A stretch of 64,000 nucleotides of DNA, taken from assembly GCA_019634695.1 (NCBI GenBank), contig JAHCAW010000002.1, positions 62,001 to 126,000 of the forward strand, given 5' to 3'. A model generated the notes under the pieces. It did no database searches. It saw only the letters and a list, made by a program, of their open reading frames with translations, and was not told the DNA's origin. Position 1 is the first letter of the stretch, and every line of letters begins with the position of its first letter. Origin of the DNA: Candidatus Sumerlaeia bacterium (GTDB lineage: Bacteria > Sumerlaeota > Sumerlaeia > SLMS01 > JAHLLQ01). The position numbers and the translations under genes are program-made. Of this stretch, positions 1 to 9,549 are shown piece after piece.

Positions 1-281
1 GTTCGCGATTCCATCCCGTCGGTCATGGCCCGCGGCTGCCGGCCGCGGGTCCGTTCCGCGACGCTAGGCCCGGGCCCGCCCGCTGTCCAGACCGAACGCC
101 CGGCGGATAAACGTTCCGCGCCAACCGGGGTCCAGTTTTTACTGTCGTTTATAGCCCCTCGGCCAGCCCCCGTCCCGGCGGCCCCCCGCGCCCCCGGGCG
201 CTTTGCCGTTGACCTGTCGGCGGGCCCCGACGCAAGCACTCCCCCTCACCGCGTCGCCCCCCCCCGGGGACGGCGCCGCGC

Positions 282-359
282 GCACCCGTAGCTCAGTCCG
301 GATAGAGCACTGGATTCCGGTTCCAGGTGTCGGGGGTTCAAATCCCTCCGGGTGCGCCA
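282..359 (+). tRNA. tRNA-Arg (anticodon CCG), CCA encoded
   Basis: A full cloverleaf can be read. The acceptor stem GCACCCG pairs with CGGGTGC. The D stem GCTC pairs with GAGC. The anticodon stem CTGGA/TCCAG holds the loop TTCCGGT, which gives anticodon CCG. The variable loop is five bases, and the T arm GGGGG/CCCTC holds the loop TTCAAAT. The discriminator is G and the 3' CCA is encoded. It decodes CGG arginine codons. The nearby TTGACC at 209-214 could be a -35 element, but no clear -10 follows. Confidence 0.96.
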
Positions 360-595
360 GTTTCCCTCCTCCCCCCGAGTCCCCTCGCCTGCGCGGCGTC
401 CAGCCGTCTTGCGCCGCGTGGCCCCGAATCGTGCCGCGGCTCATTCACCGTTTGACAGCCATGGCTGCAGTGGGGTGAGTATCCCCCTGCTCGCAGTCGG
501 GATTCGTCGAGAGCCAGGCCTTCGATGGCTCTTCAGGCTCCGTGGCCCCTTCGGCCGGCGACGATACTACATCATTGTTCATGGAGAATTATGTC

Positions 596-1849
596 ATGAA
601 GAATCTCGAAGTCCTGCCCGTGGCGGCAGCGGCGCTGTTGCTTTGTGGGTCGGCCCGTGCCGAGCAGGGCACTTCCTGCATGCAAGTGGTGCCCGGCATC
701 AGCAACATGGTGATCTTCGTCGACGAGGACGGCAACCGCCGGGCACCGACGGCCGAGGAGATCGCGCGCGTTCAGGCCCATGAGAAGTCCGTCCGCGATC
801 TGGATTGGGTTGTCTCGACGGACAAGTCGACCGGCGCCATGACGGGCACGTTGGTTGACAAGCTGAAGACGGAGAAGAAGGCGGGCCAGGTGGTCGCCAC
901 GATTCCCATCACCGGCGGCGGCAACAAGGCGTTGTCCAACATCGTGCTCGTCTCGCTCGACGGGGCCGGCGTCGGCATCAACGACACGACCTCGCGGACC
1001 CCGGTCGGCGGCAACCCCGGCACCACGCTCGGCGCCCAGCGCCTCAACGCCATGATCGACGCCGCCACCTTCTGGGCCGACAAACTTTCGAGCTCCGTGG
1101 ACATCCGCATCGAAACCGAGTGGCAGGCGCTGTTCTGCGACGAGTTCGGCGCCACGCTCGGATCGGCCGGCACCAATACTGTCCACGGCAACTTCACCGG
1201 CGCACCCGTCCTCAACACCTGGTATCATGCCTCGCTGGCCAACAAGCTCTTCGGCAGCGACCTGAGCGGCGCCAACAACGACATCTACTCGACCTACAAC
1301 ACCGCCTTGGACGAAGCCTGCGCCATCCCGCTCGACTGGTACTACGGCCTCGACGGCAATGCGGGCGCCAACGTCGACTTCCGTCAGGTCTTCCTCCACG
1401 AGGTCGGCCACGGCATCGGTTTCGCCACGCTGGTCAACAAGGCCACCGGCGCGCGCTTGAGCGGATTCAACGACATCTTCATGCACTTCCTCTACGACGA
1501 GACCGAGGACAAGGGTTGGATCTCCATGACCGACGGCGAGCGCGTCACCTCCGCCATCAACACCGGCAACCTGACGTGGAACGGCTCGAACGTCACCAGC
1601 TACATCTCGTCGAACCCCGGCTTCCTCAGCGCCGGCGTCCACGCCTCCGGCCGCGTGCGCATGTACGCTCCGGATCCCCTCGTCGGCGGATCGTCCGTCT
1701 CCCACTGGGACACCGTCGTGACGCCCGACGAACTCATGGAGCCGATCTCAGAGCCCACCCCGCAGAACATCCTGACGCAGAACCTGCTGATGGATCTGGG
1801 CTGGACCGGTTCGCTGCCCGTCGAGTTGGACCTGTTCCACATCGACTGA
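596..1849 (+). CDS. Secreted zinc metalloprotease-like protein (HEVGHGIGF motif)
   Basis: The predicted 417-residue exported protein has a signal peptide at residues 1-22, with likely cleavage after ARA. Residues 268-276 read HEVGHGIGF, an HExxHxxGF zinc site of the kind seen in metzincin and leishmanolysin-like peptidases, so it probably hydrolyses protein outside the cytoplasm. The C-terminal DLGW near residues 398-401 is also typical of this loose family of bacterial secreted peptidases. ATG 596 is preferred over in-frame ATGs at 542 and 581: GGAG at 583-586 lies ten bases upstream, and the signal peptide begins cleanly at MKN. The gene stands alone and is followed by a hairpin. The peptidase class is inferred from the motif; the substrate is unknown. 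Confidence 0.75.
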   Translation: MKNLEVLPVAAAALLLCGSARAEQGTSCMQVVPGISNMVIFVDEDGNRRAPTAEEIARVQAHEKSVRDLDWVVSTDKSTGAMTGTLVDKLKTEKKAGQVVATIPITGGGNKALSNIVLVSLDGAGVGINDTTSRTPVGGNPGTTLGAQRLNAMIDAATFWADKLSSSVDIRIETEWQALFCDEFGATLGSAGTNTVHGNFTGAPVLNTWYHASLANKLFGSDLSGANNDIYSTYNTALDEACAIPLDWYYGLDGNAGANVDFRQVFLHEVGHGIGFATLVNKATGARLSGFNDIFMHFLYDETEDKGWISMTDGERVTSAINTGNLTWNGSNVTSYISSNPGFLSAGVHASGRVRMYAPDPLVGGSSVSHWDTVVTPDELMEPISEPTPQNILTQNLLMDLGWTGSLPVELDLFHID

Positions 1850-1879
1850 TCCACCCGCAACAAGCTGTCCACAACCCCC

Positions 1880-1919
1880 GGCCGCCCCTGTCCCTTCCCG
1901 ACACGGGCGGCCGCCTTTC
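1880..1919 (+). terminator. Hairpin terminator after the metalloprotease gene
   Basis: GGCCGCCC (1880-1887) pairs with GGGCGGCC (1905-1912), and inside it TGTC pairs with GACA across one mismatch, leaving a seven-base loop. Only a short T run (gcctttcg) follows, so termination strength is uncertain. Confidence 0.55.
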
Positions 1920-2026
1920 GATTGCCCGGGATCGGTTCGCCGGCCGACATTGTCTCACGCCCGTCGGCGGACTGAATAGGCCCCGCCTTCGGACGTAGAT
2001 TCCTCGGGAGGCCCGAGGCCCCGCGC

Positions 2027-4105
2027 ATGTCCGACCTGTCGGTTTCCACTCCGCCGCCCCGCCGCATGTCCCGCGGCCTGAAGGCCTTTCTGATCCTCGT
2101 GATCGTCGTCATTGGCCTGCCCTGCGCCACCATCGTCGGCTGTCAGGCGTGGAAGCACATCGGCCCCATGATCCGTGGCGCCGTCGGCGAGCATCGCGCC
2201 CAGCAGGTCTTCGGCCCCGCCCTCGAACGCCTCACGCCCGTTCCCGAACCCTACGACATCGACAAGACCATCCGCGTCATCCACGCGCTCGACCTGGCGC
2301 TCGACAACCGCACGGACCTGCGCGAGTACCTCGACACCATCGCGCGCCAGGACTTCCGCGGCGTCGCCCCCGAGGTCCTCGAGGCGCGCGCCCGCATGCT
2401 CGAGCAGCTCAAGCACCTCTACGCCCTGAGCGCCGAGGAGAAGGACCACCAACTCCTCTTCGCCAAGTACCGTCGCCTCTTCCTGTCGGCCATCACCAGC
2501 ATCGAGGGCGACCTCGGCTTTGGCATCGGCGTCGGCTTCGACAGCAACGTCGCCCGCCAGCGCCTCGAGCGGCTCGACGCCGAGGAGGACAAGCAGCGCA
2601 CCATCCGGAAGGAAATCCGCGCCGTCGAGCAGCAACTCCTCGACGCCCTCGTCGGCTACTCCGAGGTCTACTACAAGTACCTCGAGGAGTGGGACCGCGT
2701 CTGTCTGGCGCGCGACCGCGCCTACCTCGCCGTCGCCGACCGCCAATGGGACAAGGCCATCGAGGCCGCCGAACGCACCGCCGAACTCGCCCCCTTCGAC
2801 AACGAGGCGGTCCTGCTGCGCGCCATGGCGCTGCTCGAAAGCCAGCCGCCGCAGGAAGGCCCCGCCAGCGAATCCACCGACACCGCCCGGCGCCTGCTCG
2901 CCGCCACCATCGACGCCAATCCCGACCGCACCGCGCCCGCCCTGCTGCTCCTCGGCGTCGCCGAACGCGAGGCCGGCAACTTCAACGAGGCACGCCTGCT
3001 GCTCGATCAGGCCGCCGCCTACTACCCCCGGCAGGCCGAGTATCTCACCGATCGCGTCGATGCCTATCGCATGCGCGCCTTCCTGCGCAAGTCGCGCGAG
3101 GGCCGCCGCGTCCTCGAACTTTACAAGTCCACCATGCTCGGCGCCGGCTACTTCAGCCCCGACCTCCAGCTCGCACGCCTCCATCGCGACCAGGGCAGCC
3201 ACGACGCCATGCGCGAGAAGGTCCTCGACCACTTCTCGCGCCGACGCGCCCAGCGACAACTCGACTACCTCATCTCAGACCTCGACTTCTGCACCGAGTT
3301 CCTCGGCATCGACTACTTCAAGATCTTCCCCGAGGAATTCTACCTCGACCTCGAATACACCACCACCCTCATGGGCTTCGGCGACGCCATCAGCCTCAAC
3401 GTCACCAACCGCAGCGACCGCACCCTGCACAACGCCACGCTCGTGCTGTGCATCCACTTCACCGACATGGTCCGCGGCGACTACGAGACCTTCCTCGCCC
3501 CCAAGACGGCCACTGTCGTCCAGCCCGGACAGAAGACCGACTTCGGGCGCCTCAACATCCGCTTCGATCTCTACGGCATCCGCAAGGGCGTGCGCGACAT
3601 CGTCGAGTGCCGCGCCATCCTGATTTCCAACGAGGCCGTCGTCTGGGTCGATACCGACGCCTACAAGCTCGCCCGCCTGTCGCAGACCCTGCCGGCCCCG
3701 CCGGTGCAGGAACAGGCCGACCAACTCGCCGACATGCTGTCGAGCGACACGCTCGCCAAGCTCCGCGAGGCCGTCGTCACCGCCAGCGGCAACCGCTCCG
3801 GCGACCTGCGCCTGCGCCTTCCCAAGGAGATTGCCCTCCTGCGCCCCATCTTCCGCCTTGCCACCGAGGACCGCGAGCAACTCCTCGCCCCCGTCGAGAA
3901 CCTCATTCAGGACGGCGACATCCGCCTGCGCTTCGATCGCGTGCCCGGCGGCGCCCGCGCGCCCCGGCTCTCGCTGCTCGTCAACACGCCCTACGGTCGC
4001 TATCAATTGGGCCTGAAGAACGACGGCTCCGGCAACTATCGCATCACCATCGATCCCGAGGGCGCGGTGCCGACTCCCGAACCGCAATCGCCGCAGGGGC
4101 CCTGA
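2027..4105 (+). CDS. Membrane-anchored TPR-like protein of unknown function
   Basis: The 692-residue protein is not a recognised family. An N-terminal hydrophobic helix (about residues 19-37) ends in a Gly-Cys pair and could be a signal anchor or lipoprotein signal; the rest would lie outside the inner membrane. Residues about 220-340 are helical with a TPR-like pattern (paired Ala/Leu-rich helices, 'EAGNFNEARLLLDQA'-type segments). Residues about 445-540 look like a beta-sandwich. The C-terminal 100 residues have no clear relatives. ATG 2027 is chosen, with in-frame ATG 2066 as an alternative. It ends 13 bases before the convergent MocA-like gene. A scaffold or envelope role is only a guess. 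Confidence 0.6.
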   Translation: MSDLSVSTPPPRRMSRGLKAFLILVIVVIGLPCATIVGCQAWKHIGPMIRGAVGEHRAQQVFGPALERLTPVPEPYDIDKTIRVIHALDLALDNRTDLREYLDTIARQDFRGVAPEVLEARARMLEQLKHLYALSAEEKDHQLLFAKYRRLFLSAITSIEGDLGFGIGVGFDSNVARQRLERLDAEEDKQRTIRKEIRAVEQQLLDALVGYSEVYYKYLEEWDRVCLARDRAYLAVADRQWDKAIEAAERTAELAPFDNEAVLLRAMALLESQPPQEGPASESTDTARRLLAATIDANPDRTAPALLLLGVAEREAGNFNEARLLLDQAAAYYPRQAEYLTDRVDAYRMRAFLRKSREGRRVLELYKSTMLGAGYFSPDLQLARLHRDQGSHDAMREKVLDHFSRRRAQRQLDYLISDLDFCTEFLGIDYFKIFPEEFYLDLEYTTTLMGFGDAISLNVTNRSDRTLHNATLVLCIHFTDMVRGDYETFLAPKTATVVQPGQKTDFGRLNIRFDLYGIRKGVRDIVECRAILISNEAVVWVDTDAYKLARLSQTLPAPPVQEQADQLADMLSSDTLAKLREAVVTASGNRSGDLRLRLPKEIALLRPIFRLATEDREQLLAPVENLIQDGDIRLRFDRVPGGARAPRLSLLVNTPYGRYQLGLKNDGSGNYRITIDPEGAVPTPEPQSPQGP

Positions 4106-4118
4106 GCCTGCGGCGCAA

Positions 4119-4721
4119 TCACTCCGAGGACCGACGCACGCGCGGATCGCCGGCAACATCCTCCGGCGTGTCGAAATCGCACAGAACCTCTGCGTCTTCC
4201 ACGGCGCACTCCACGATTCGGTCCGCATGCGCGGCCAGCACACCCCGCGCCCCGTCCGCGCCCTCCCACGTCAGCAGCGCCTCGAACAGCGCCCGTGGCC
4301 ACGCCACCGGATGTCCCCGGTGGCCGGCATGGGACGGCAACACGATGCTGTCGGGCAGCTCCGCCGCCTGTCGTGCCACTGCCTTGTACGTCGCCGCCGT
4401 CACCAGCGGCATGTCCACCAGGCACACGAGCGCATGCGTCGCGTCCGCGGGCAGCGCCCGGATTCCCACCCGCAGCGACGAGAGCATCCCATCGCGTGGA
4501 TGCGGATTCACAACGACGCGTTCGGCTTGCGCGTCAGGACGCGCCCGCATCGTTGGATGCACGACCACCACGGCCGGGGGCAGTCCCGCCTGCGTCAGTT
4601 GTTCCAGAATCTGTTCGAGAAACGTGCGTCCACCCACGCGCAGCAGCGGCTTTGGCTCGCCCATGCGGCGCGACTCGCCGGCCGCCAGCACCAGCGGCAC
4701 CACGCCCGCCGTTGCGCTCAC
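4119..4721 (-). CDS. MocA/MobA-type nucleotidyltransferase
   Basis: The 200-residue cytosolic protein of the NTP_transf_3 family probably transfers a nucleotide to molybdopterin, or possibly to a sugar phosphate. The N-terminal LAAGESRRMGEPKPLL is the nucleotide-binding loop, followed by GMLSSLRVGI, the metal-binding VDMPLV, a GHRGHPVAWP segment and the closing DFDTPEDV. This set and its order match MocA-like cytidylyltransferases better than sugar nucleotidyltransferases. The start is GTG at 4721, which overlaps the TGA of the upstream heptose gene (GTGA), so translation is probably coupled. That coupling to a heptose enzyme is odd for a cofactor gene and leaves the substrate open. Confidence 0.78.
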   Translation of the reverse strand: MSATAGVVPLVLAAGESRRMGEPKPLLRVGGRTFLEQILEQLTQAGLPPAVVVVHPTMRARPDAQAERVVVNPHPRDGMLSSLRVGIRALPADATHALVCLVDMPLVTAATYKAVARQAAELPDSIVLPSHAGHRGHPVAWPRALFEALLTWEGADGARGVLAAHADRIVECAVEDAEVLCDFDTPEDVAGDPRVRRSSE

Positions 4722-5809
4722 AGAACCCCCTGACGCGCCCGCTCCAGAATCACCTCGATGATGTCCCGCGTGCTGTTCTCCTTCGGCGCGCCCGCGATCA
4801 CCGTCTTGATGCCCAGCCGCTGCGACGTCAGCCGCTCCGGCACGTTCTCGCTCGTGTAGTCCGTGCCCTTCGCATGGATGTCCGGATGCACTTCCTCGAT
4901 CACCTCGTCGGCGGTGTCGTTGTAGAAGACCGTCAGGTAGTCCACGGCATCGATCGCCGCCAGCAGTTGCAGGCGTGCGGGCTCGTCGAGCAGCGGGCGG
5001 CCGGCTCCCTTCAGCCGCGCGATCGAGGCGTTCGAGTTCACCGCCGGCACGAGCACATCGCCGGCCGCGCGCGCGTTCTCCAGAAAGCTCACGTGCCCGC
5101 CGTGCAACAGGTCGAAGCACCCGTTCGCCAGCACCACCTTCGTGCCCGCCGCGCGCCGGCAACGCACGATCTCGTTCAGCTCGCCCGGCGTGTGCAGCTT
5201 GCGCGCCAGCACCCGGTCCTTCGGCCACGCGCGCTTGATCAACTCGTTGAGCATGATGCGCACGGCGTCGTAGAGATCGTCGCCCACCGGCGGCCGGTAC
5301 GACTCCTCTTCGAGGCGCCGCTCCTCGTCGCGTCCGTAGCCCGTGCGCACCAGAACGCCCGTGCCCCCGCAGTTGAGCCCGAACGTCACGTCCGTCAACC
5401 GATCGCCGAACGCGAACAGCGGAAGGCCCTCCAAGTGCAGGTCCCGGATGGCGGCATGCGCCATGCCGGGCGCCGGCTTGCGCAGCCGCATGCCCTCGGG
5501 GTCATCGGTGTTTGGGTCCACCGGTGCGTAGTAGATCCCCTCGACGCTTGCGCCCTCGGCCGCCAGCAACTCCGTCATGCGTGCGTTGACGGCGTTCAGG
5601 TCCTCCACCGTGTAGTAGCCCCGCCCGAGCCCCGACTGGTTCGAGCACACCACGCGCGCGATACCCTGCTCCTCGAGCAGGCGAAGCGCCCGCGCCGCAC
5701 GCGGCAGCAGCACCACCTGCTCCGGGTCCTTCAGGTATCCCTTCTCTTCGATCACGGTGCCGTCGCGATCAATCAGGGCAACGGCGCGATAGGGGCGGGT
5801 GTTGGCCAA
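4718..5809 (-). CDS. Fused heptose-bisphosphate phosphatase (GmhB) and heptose-1-phosphate adenylyltransferase (HldE C-terminal type)
   Basis: The 363-residue fusion covers two steps of ADP-heptose synthesis for lipopolysaccharide-type glycans. Residues 1-180 form a HAD phosphatase of the GmhB type: DRDGT at 14-18, a CSNQSG motif II and a FGDRLTD motif IV. Residues about 205-363 form a cytidylyltransferase-like domain with GCFDLLHGGH at 230-239 and a KGTDYT motif, as in HldE/RfaE2. The HldE kinase half is absent from this protein and from the window. A TTG start at 5809 is chosen because AGGAG lies six bases upstream and the phosphatase domain begins right after it; no ATG fits. The stop overlaps the GTG of the MocA-like gene. 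Confidence 0.85.
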   Translation of the reverse strand: MANTRPYRAVALIDRDGTVIEEKGYLKDPEQVVLLPRAARALRLLEEQGIARVVCSNQSGLGRGYYTVEDLNAVNARMTELLAAEGASVEGIYYAPVDPNTDDPEGMRLRKPAPGMAHAAIRDLHLEGLPLFAFGDRLTDVTFGLNCGGTGVLVRTGYGRDEERRLEEESYRPPVGDDLYDAVRIMLNELIKRAWPKDRVLARKLHTPGELNEIVRCRRAAGTKVVLANGCFDLLHGGHVSFLENARAAGDVLVPAVNSNASIARLKGAGRPLLDEPARLQLLAAIDAVDYLTVFYNDTADEVIEEVHPDIHAKGTDYTSENVPERLTSQRLGIKTVIAGAPKENSTRDIIEVILERARQGVL

Positions 5810-5925
5810 GGGTGTCTCCTCGACAGTACGGAATGGCGCCGATCCAGCGCCACCGGCCCCCCGAAGGTCAAGCCGGAGCGTCCGTCGGAATGTCGGGCTG
5901 ATTCTCGGACGCCCCCGCCCCGCCG

Positions 5926-8028
5926 TCACAGGTCCTTCAGTTTGCGCTGCAAGGCCACCATCCGGTCGCGCAGGACGGCCGCCAGCTCGAAGTCCAGCAC
6001 CCGTGCCGCGCTGCGCATGTCCGCCTTCAGCTCCTCGATGCGCCGCTCCAGTTCGGCCCGGCCCAGATACTCCCCGGGCTGCTCGGCCGCCAGCCATTCG
6101 ACGCTCGGCGTCGCCGGCTCGTAGGCCGTCTCGATGATCCGCGTCAGGTTCTTCTGAATACTCTGGGGGGTGATGCCGTGGCGCTCGTTGTGTTCCGCCT
6201 GCAAGGCCCGGCGGCGGTCCGTCTCCTCGATCGCCGCCCGCATCGAGTCCGTCATCCGGTCCGCGTACAGGATCACCGTCCCGTCCACGTTGCGCGCCGC
6301 CCGGCCGACCGTCTGGATCAGCGACACCGTCGAGCGCAGGAAGCCCTCCTTGTCCGCGTCCAGGATCGCCACCAACGACACCTCCGGCAGGTCCAGTCCC
6401 TCGCGCAACAGATTGATGCCCACCAGCACGTCGATCTTGCCCGAGCGCAGGTCCTGAATAATCTCCACCCGCTCCAGCACCTTGACGTCGCTGTGCATGT
6501 AGCGCGCCTTCAGCCCCGCCTCCGACAGATACTCTGTCAGGTCCTCGGCGAAGCGCTTCGTCAGCGTCGTCACCAGCGTGCGCTGATTGCGCGCGGCTCG
6601 CAGCTTCGCCTCCGCGATCAGGTCCTGCACCTGATCGGCCACCGGCCGCACATGGATCGTCGGGTCCACCAGTCCCGTCGGGCGGATGAGCTGCTCGACC
6701 ACCACGCCCTCCGAGCGCCCCAATTCGTACGCCGACGGCGTCGCGCTCACGAACACCGCCTGGTGCACGCGCCGCTCGAACTCCTCGAAGCGCAGCGGTC
6801 GGTTGTCCAGCGCCGACGGCAGACGGAAGCCGTACTCCACCAGCGTCTGCTTGCGGCTGCGGTCTCCCGCGAACATCGCCCGCAACTGCGGCACCGCGAT
6901 GTGGCTCTCGTCCACCACCAGCAGGAAGTCGTCCGGGAAGTAATCCAGCAGCGTGTAGGGCGGCTCGCCCTCCCCGCGGCCGGCAAGGTGTCGCGAGTAG
7001 TTTTCGATCCCCGGGCACGTGCCCGTCTCGCGCAGCATCTCCATGTCGTAGTCGGTGCGCTGCTTCAGGCGCTGGTACTCGACCAGTCGGTTGTTCTCCT
7101 CGAGGAATCGCAGCCGCGTCGCCAGTTCCTCCTGAATATCGACGAGCGCCCGTTGCAGCGTGTCCTTGCGCGTTGCGTAGACGGTGGTGGGGTAGAGCGC
7201 CGCGCGGCGGATGCGCTGCAGGCGCGCGCCCGTCATCGGGTCGATTTCGCTCAGCGCCTCGATCTCGTCGCCGAAGAACTCGATCCGCAGCGCCCGTTCC
7301 TCCTCGTACGCCGGGAAGACATCCACCACGTCGCCGCGCACGCGGAACGATCCGCGATAGAAGTCCATGTCGTCGCGTCGGTACTGGATTTCCACCAACC
7401 GCCGCAGCAGCGCGTCGCGCGAAATCCGCTCACCCTCGCGCACCAGCACCACCAGCGCATGGAACTCGCTCGGCGAGCCGATGCCGTAGATGCACGACAC
7501 GCTCGCCACCACCAGCGTATCGCGCCGCTCGATCAGCGACTTCGTCGCGCTCAGCCGCAGCTTGTCCAGCTCGTCGTTGATCGACGAATCCTTCTCGATG
7601 TACGTGTCCGACGACGGGATGTACGCCTCGGGCTGGTAGTAGTCGTAGTACGACACGAAGTATTCGACGGCGTTGTCGGGCAGAAATTCCTTGAACTCGC
7701 GGTAGAGCTGCGCGGCCAGCGTCTTGTTCGGCGCCAGCACCAGCGTCGTGCGGTTCAGCACCTCGACCACCTTGGCGATCGTGAACGTCTTGCCCGTGCC
7801 CGTCGCGCCCAGCAGCGTCATCGCCGGCACGCCGCGCGCCAGTCCCTCGACCAATCGCTCGATCGCCCGCGGTTGGTCGCCGGCGGGCTCGAACGGGCTC
7901 ACCACCCGGAAGGGTTCGTGTCGATACTCCTCGCCCGCCTCGGGAAAGAACGTGCGCGGCCGCTCCGCCCCCTCGGCAAACGCGGCGCCCTTCTCAATCT
8001 CCTGCGGACTGTGGGACGCAGACGACAT
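5926..8028 (-). CDS. uvrB: Excinuclease ABC subunit B (UvrB)
   Basis: The 700-residue nucleotide excision repair helicase-like subunit loads on damaged DNA with UvrA and recruits UvrC. The Walker A sequence GATGTGKT lies at residues 74-81. The beta-hairpin segment rich in tyrosine ([14 protein letters not shown]), the DESH box, the QTVGRAARN motif VI and a C-terminal UVR domain that contacts UvrC (about residues 660-695) are all present. The length is normal for the family. ATG 8028 is chosen, with GAGGGGA just upstream; an in-frame TTG lies 15 bases earlier. It is followed by the heptose fusion after 116 bases, and its leader contains short repeats at 8039-8140. No LexA-type box was recognised. 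Confidence 0.97.
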   Translation of the reverse strand: MSSASHSPQEIEKGAAFAEGAERPRTFFPEAGEEYRHEPFRVVSPFEPAGDQPRAIERLVEGLARGVPAMTLLGATGTGKTFTIAKVVEVLNRTTLVLAPNKTLAAQLYREFKEFLPDNAVEYFVSYYDYYQPEAYIPSSDTYIEKDSSINDELDKLRLSATKSLIERRDTLVVASVSCIYGIGSPSEFHALVVLVREGERISRDALLRRLVEIQYRRDDMDFYRGSFRVRGDVVDVFPAYEEERALRIEFFGDEIEALSEIDPMTGARLQRIRRAALYPTTVYATRKDTLQRALVDIQEELATRLRFLEENNRLVEYQRLKQRTDYDMEMLRETGTCPGIENYSRHLAGRGEGEPPYTLLDYFPDDFLLVVDESHIAVPQLRAMFAGDRSRKQTLVEYGFRLPSALDNRPLRFEEFERRVHQAVFVSATPSAYELGRSEGVVVEQLIRPTGLVDPTIHVRPVADQVQDLIAEAKLRAARNQRTLVTTLTKRFAEDLTEYLSEAGLKARYMHSDVKVLERVEIIQDLRSGKIDVLVGINLLREGLDLPEVSLVAILDADKEGFLRSTVSLIQTVGRAARNVDGTVILYADRMTDSMRAAIEETDRRRALQAEHNERHGITPQSIQKNLTRIIETAYEPATPSVEWLAAEQPGEYLGRAELERRIEELKADMRSAARVLDFELAAVLRDRMVALQRKLKDL

Positions 8029-8038
8029 GACACTTCCC

Positions 8039-8140
8039 CTCAATCAGAACCCGGAGCGTCAGCGACGGGCAGACTCCGCTCAATCAGTACCCGGTTCGTG
8101 CGCCGCAGCCGCGCGTAGGTGCAAGCGTCAGCGACCGGCA
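8039..8140. repeat. Two interleaved short direct repeats upstream of uvrB
   Basis: A 16-base element CTCAATCAGWACCCGG occurs at 8039-8054 and 8079-8094 with one difference. A second element GCGTCAGCGACSGGCA occurs at 8056-8071 and 8125-8140 with one difference. Both lie in the untranslated leader of uvrB. They could be remnants of a dispersed intergenic repeat or binding sites. Confidence 0.6.
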
Positions 8141-8212
8141 CGCTCCCCGCCGCTCCGCATCACCCCGGCATTCTGACTCTCCTCCGCCCGCAAACGCAAG
8201 CGGCGCCCAGAG

Positions 8213-8239
8213 AAAAAGCGCGGCCCTCACGGACCGCGC
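8213..8239 (-). terminator. Rho-independent terminator
   Basis: On the minus strand GCGCGGTCC, loop GTGA and GGGCCGCGC form a nine-pair stem (one G-U pair) followed directly by five T. It ends the transcript of the secreted unknown gene at 8276-9385 and separates it from uvrB. Confidence 0.85.
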
Positions 8240-8275
8240 CTTGTCTCGGAATCCCGATCGGCTTGCCCGAACGGC

Positions 8276-9385
8276 TTACTCGCTCCAGCGAATCCCGCCG
8301 TCGGCCGGTTGCGACGGAGCGGGCGCCACACCTGCGGCACCGGACCTCGCCGCCGGCAGCATCTGGTTCAGCCCCTCCACGACTTTCGTCAGCTCCTCGT
8401 CGCTCACCGGGATCGATGTCGTCATATTCGCCCCGTTGGCCGCAAACCGCACCGCCATGAACTTGTCCAACTGCTCGGCCGCCTTCGGGTCCTGCTGCGC
8501 CGTCATCGCCTTCGACATCTGAATCGCGGCCGGCCATGCCATGTTCAGCGCACTCGTCGCACGGCTCGTCGTCTCCGCATCCGGGAACGTCATCGCCAGA
8601 CGAATCTTGATCCCTTCGATGTCCTGCACAACCGCGCCAACCGTCTGCAGCTTCGGCAGCTCGGCCATGAACTGCGGCAGGCCGGGCAACATCATCATCA
8701 TCGGGTTCGGCTCGCTGTTGGCCTGCGCAATCTGCGCCCGCATCGAATCCGGCAGTTGCACCGCCGCGAAGAAGAAGCTGCTCGACGCCGTGCGCGCGAA
8801 GGTTGCCAAGGGCGATGCGCTCGACGTCACCGATGCCGCCCCGCCCGTGCTCGTCGCCATCATCCGCTCCAGCATCGGCATCGAGGAGGCCATCGCCATC
8901 GTCCACTCGTTCGGCATCGTCACGAACGATTCCTGCTTCGCGTCGCTCAGCACCGTCTGCCCGCCTGCGGACTGCTGGGTTGTCCAGCCCGCCCCCTGGA
9001 ATCGTTCCATGATCCCGGCCGGATTCATCGGACCGTAGAAGACGGCATAGCCCTTGTCGGCCGACTGCAGGTCGTCTGTCACGCTGACGCCCATCTCGAC
9101 CACCTTGATCTGGCCCGGGAAGTTCGTCGCCAGATGGCTCATGTCCGCGGCTCCCCTGCTGTTCTCGAACAGCATCTTGGCCGGGAAGTTCGGATCGTCG
9201 CGCTTCAACGCCTCCAGCACGGGCGCCAGTCGCGGATTCTTTTCGGCCGCCAACAGGTCGATGCGTACCAGCACCGTCGCGTCGGCCGGGATGGCCGCGA
9301 ACGCCTCGGGCATCTGGGCCGACACCGGCGCCACGGTCGCCGTCACAACCACGGCGGCTGCGAAACTGCGGACAAGTACGCGCAT
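8276..9385 (-). CDS. Secreted protein of unknown function
   Basis: The 369-residue protein has a clear signal peptide: MRVLVRSF, an alanine/valine-rich core, and likely cleavage after VSA at about residue 24. The mature part is alpha/beta in appearance, rich in Ala, Met and Asp, with only scattered cysteine and no enzyme motif or known domain that I recognise. The ATG at 9385 is preferred over one 75 bases upstream because AAGGAA precedes it and the signal peptide begins there. A strong terminator follows the stop. It lies between rbfA and uvrB without sharing an obvious function with either. A periplasmic or outer-surface location is inferred. Confidence 0.65.
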   Translation of the reverse strand: MRVLVRSFAAAVVVTATVAPVSAQMPEAFAAIPADATVLVRIDLLAAEKNPRLAPVLEALKRDDPNFPAKMLFENSRGAADMSHLATNFPGQIKVVEMGVSVTDDLQSADKGYAVFYGPMNPAGIMERFQGAGWTTQQSAGGQTVLSDAKQESFVTMPNEWTMAMASSMPMLERMMATSTGGAASVTSSASPLATFARTASSSFFFAAVQLPDSMRAQIAQANSEPNPMMMMLPGLPQFMAELPKLQTVGAVVQDIEGIKIRLAMTFPDAETTSRATSALNMAWPAAIQMSKAMTAQQDPKAAEQLDKFMAVRFAANGANMTTSIPVSDEELTKVVEGLNQMLPAARSGAAGVAPAPSQPADGGIRWSE

Positions 9386-9549
9386 GATGCAAGTTTCCTT
9401 CGGAGAGAATTGATGCTGGAGCAACACGTCCAGCCGGCCGTCCGGAGTCGTCGAGCCCAAATTGCCCCCGCGGCCCCACGGCCCGACACCAACTCTGTTC
9501 GTACACCGGCGCCGCGGACTTATTTCGTCCCGGACAACATTTTTCGCTC

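Noticed and set aside
139..444. Minus-strand reading frame of about 100 residues across the tRNA gene
   Set aside because: It is the antisense of the tRNA and flanks; the peptide is the well-known spurious type produced by reading across tRNA genes.
2149..4761. Long arginine- and proline-rich plus-strand frame overlapping the membrane-anchored repeat protein
   Set aside because: Shadow frame caused by high GC; no domain, biased composition, and it also crosses the antisense of the MocA-like gene.
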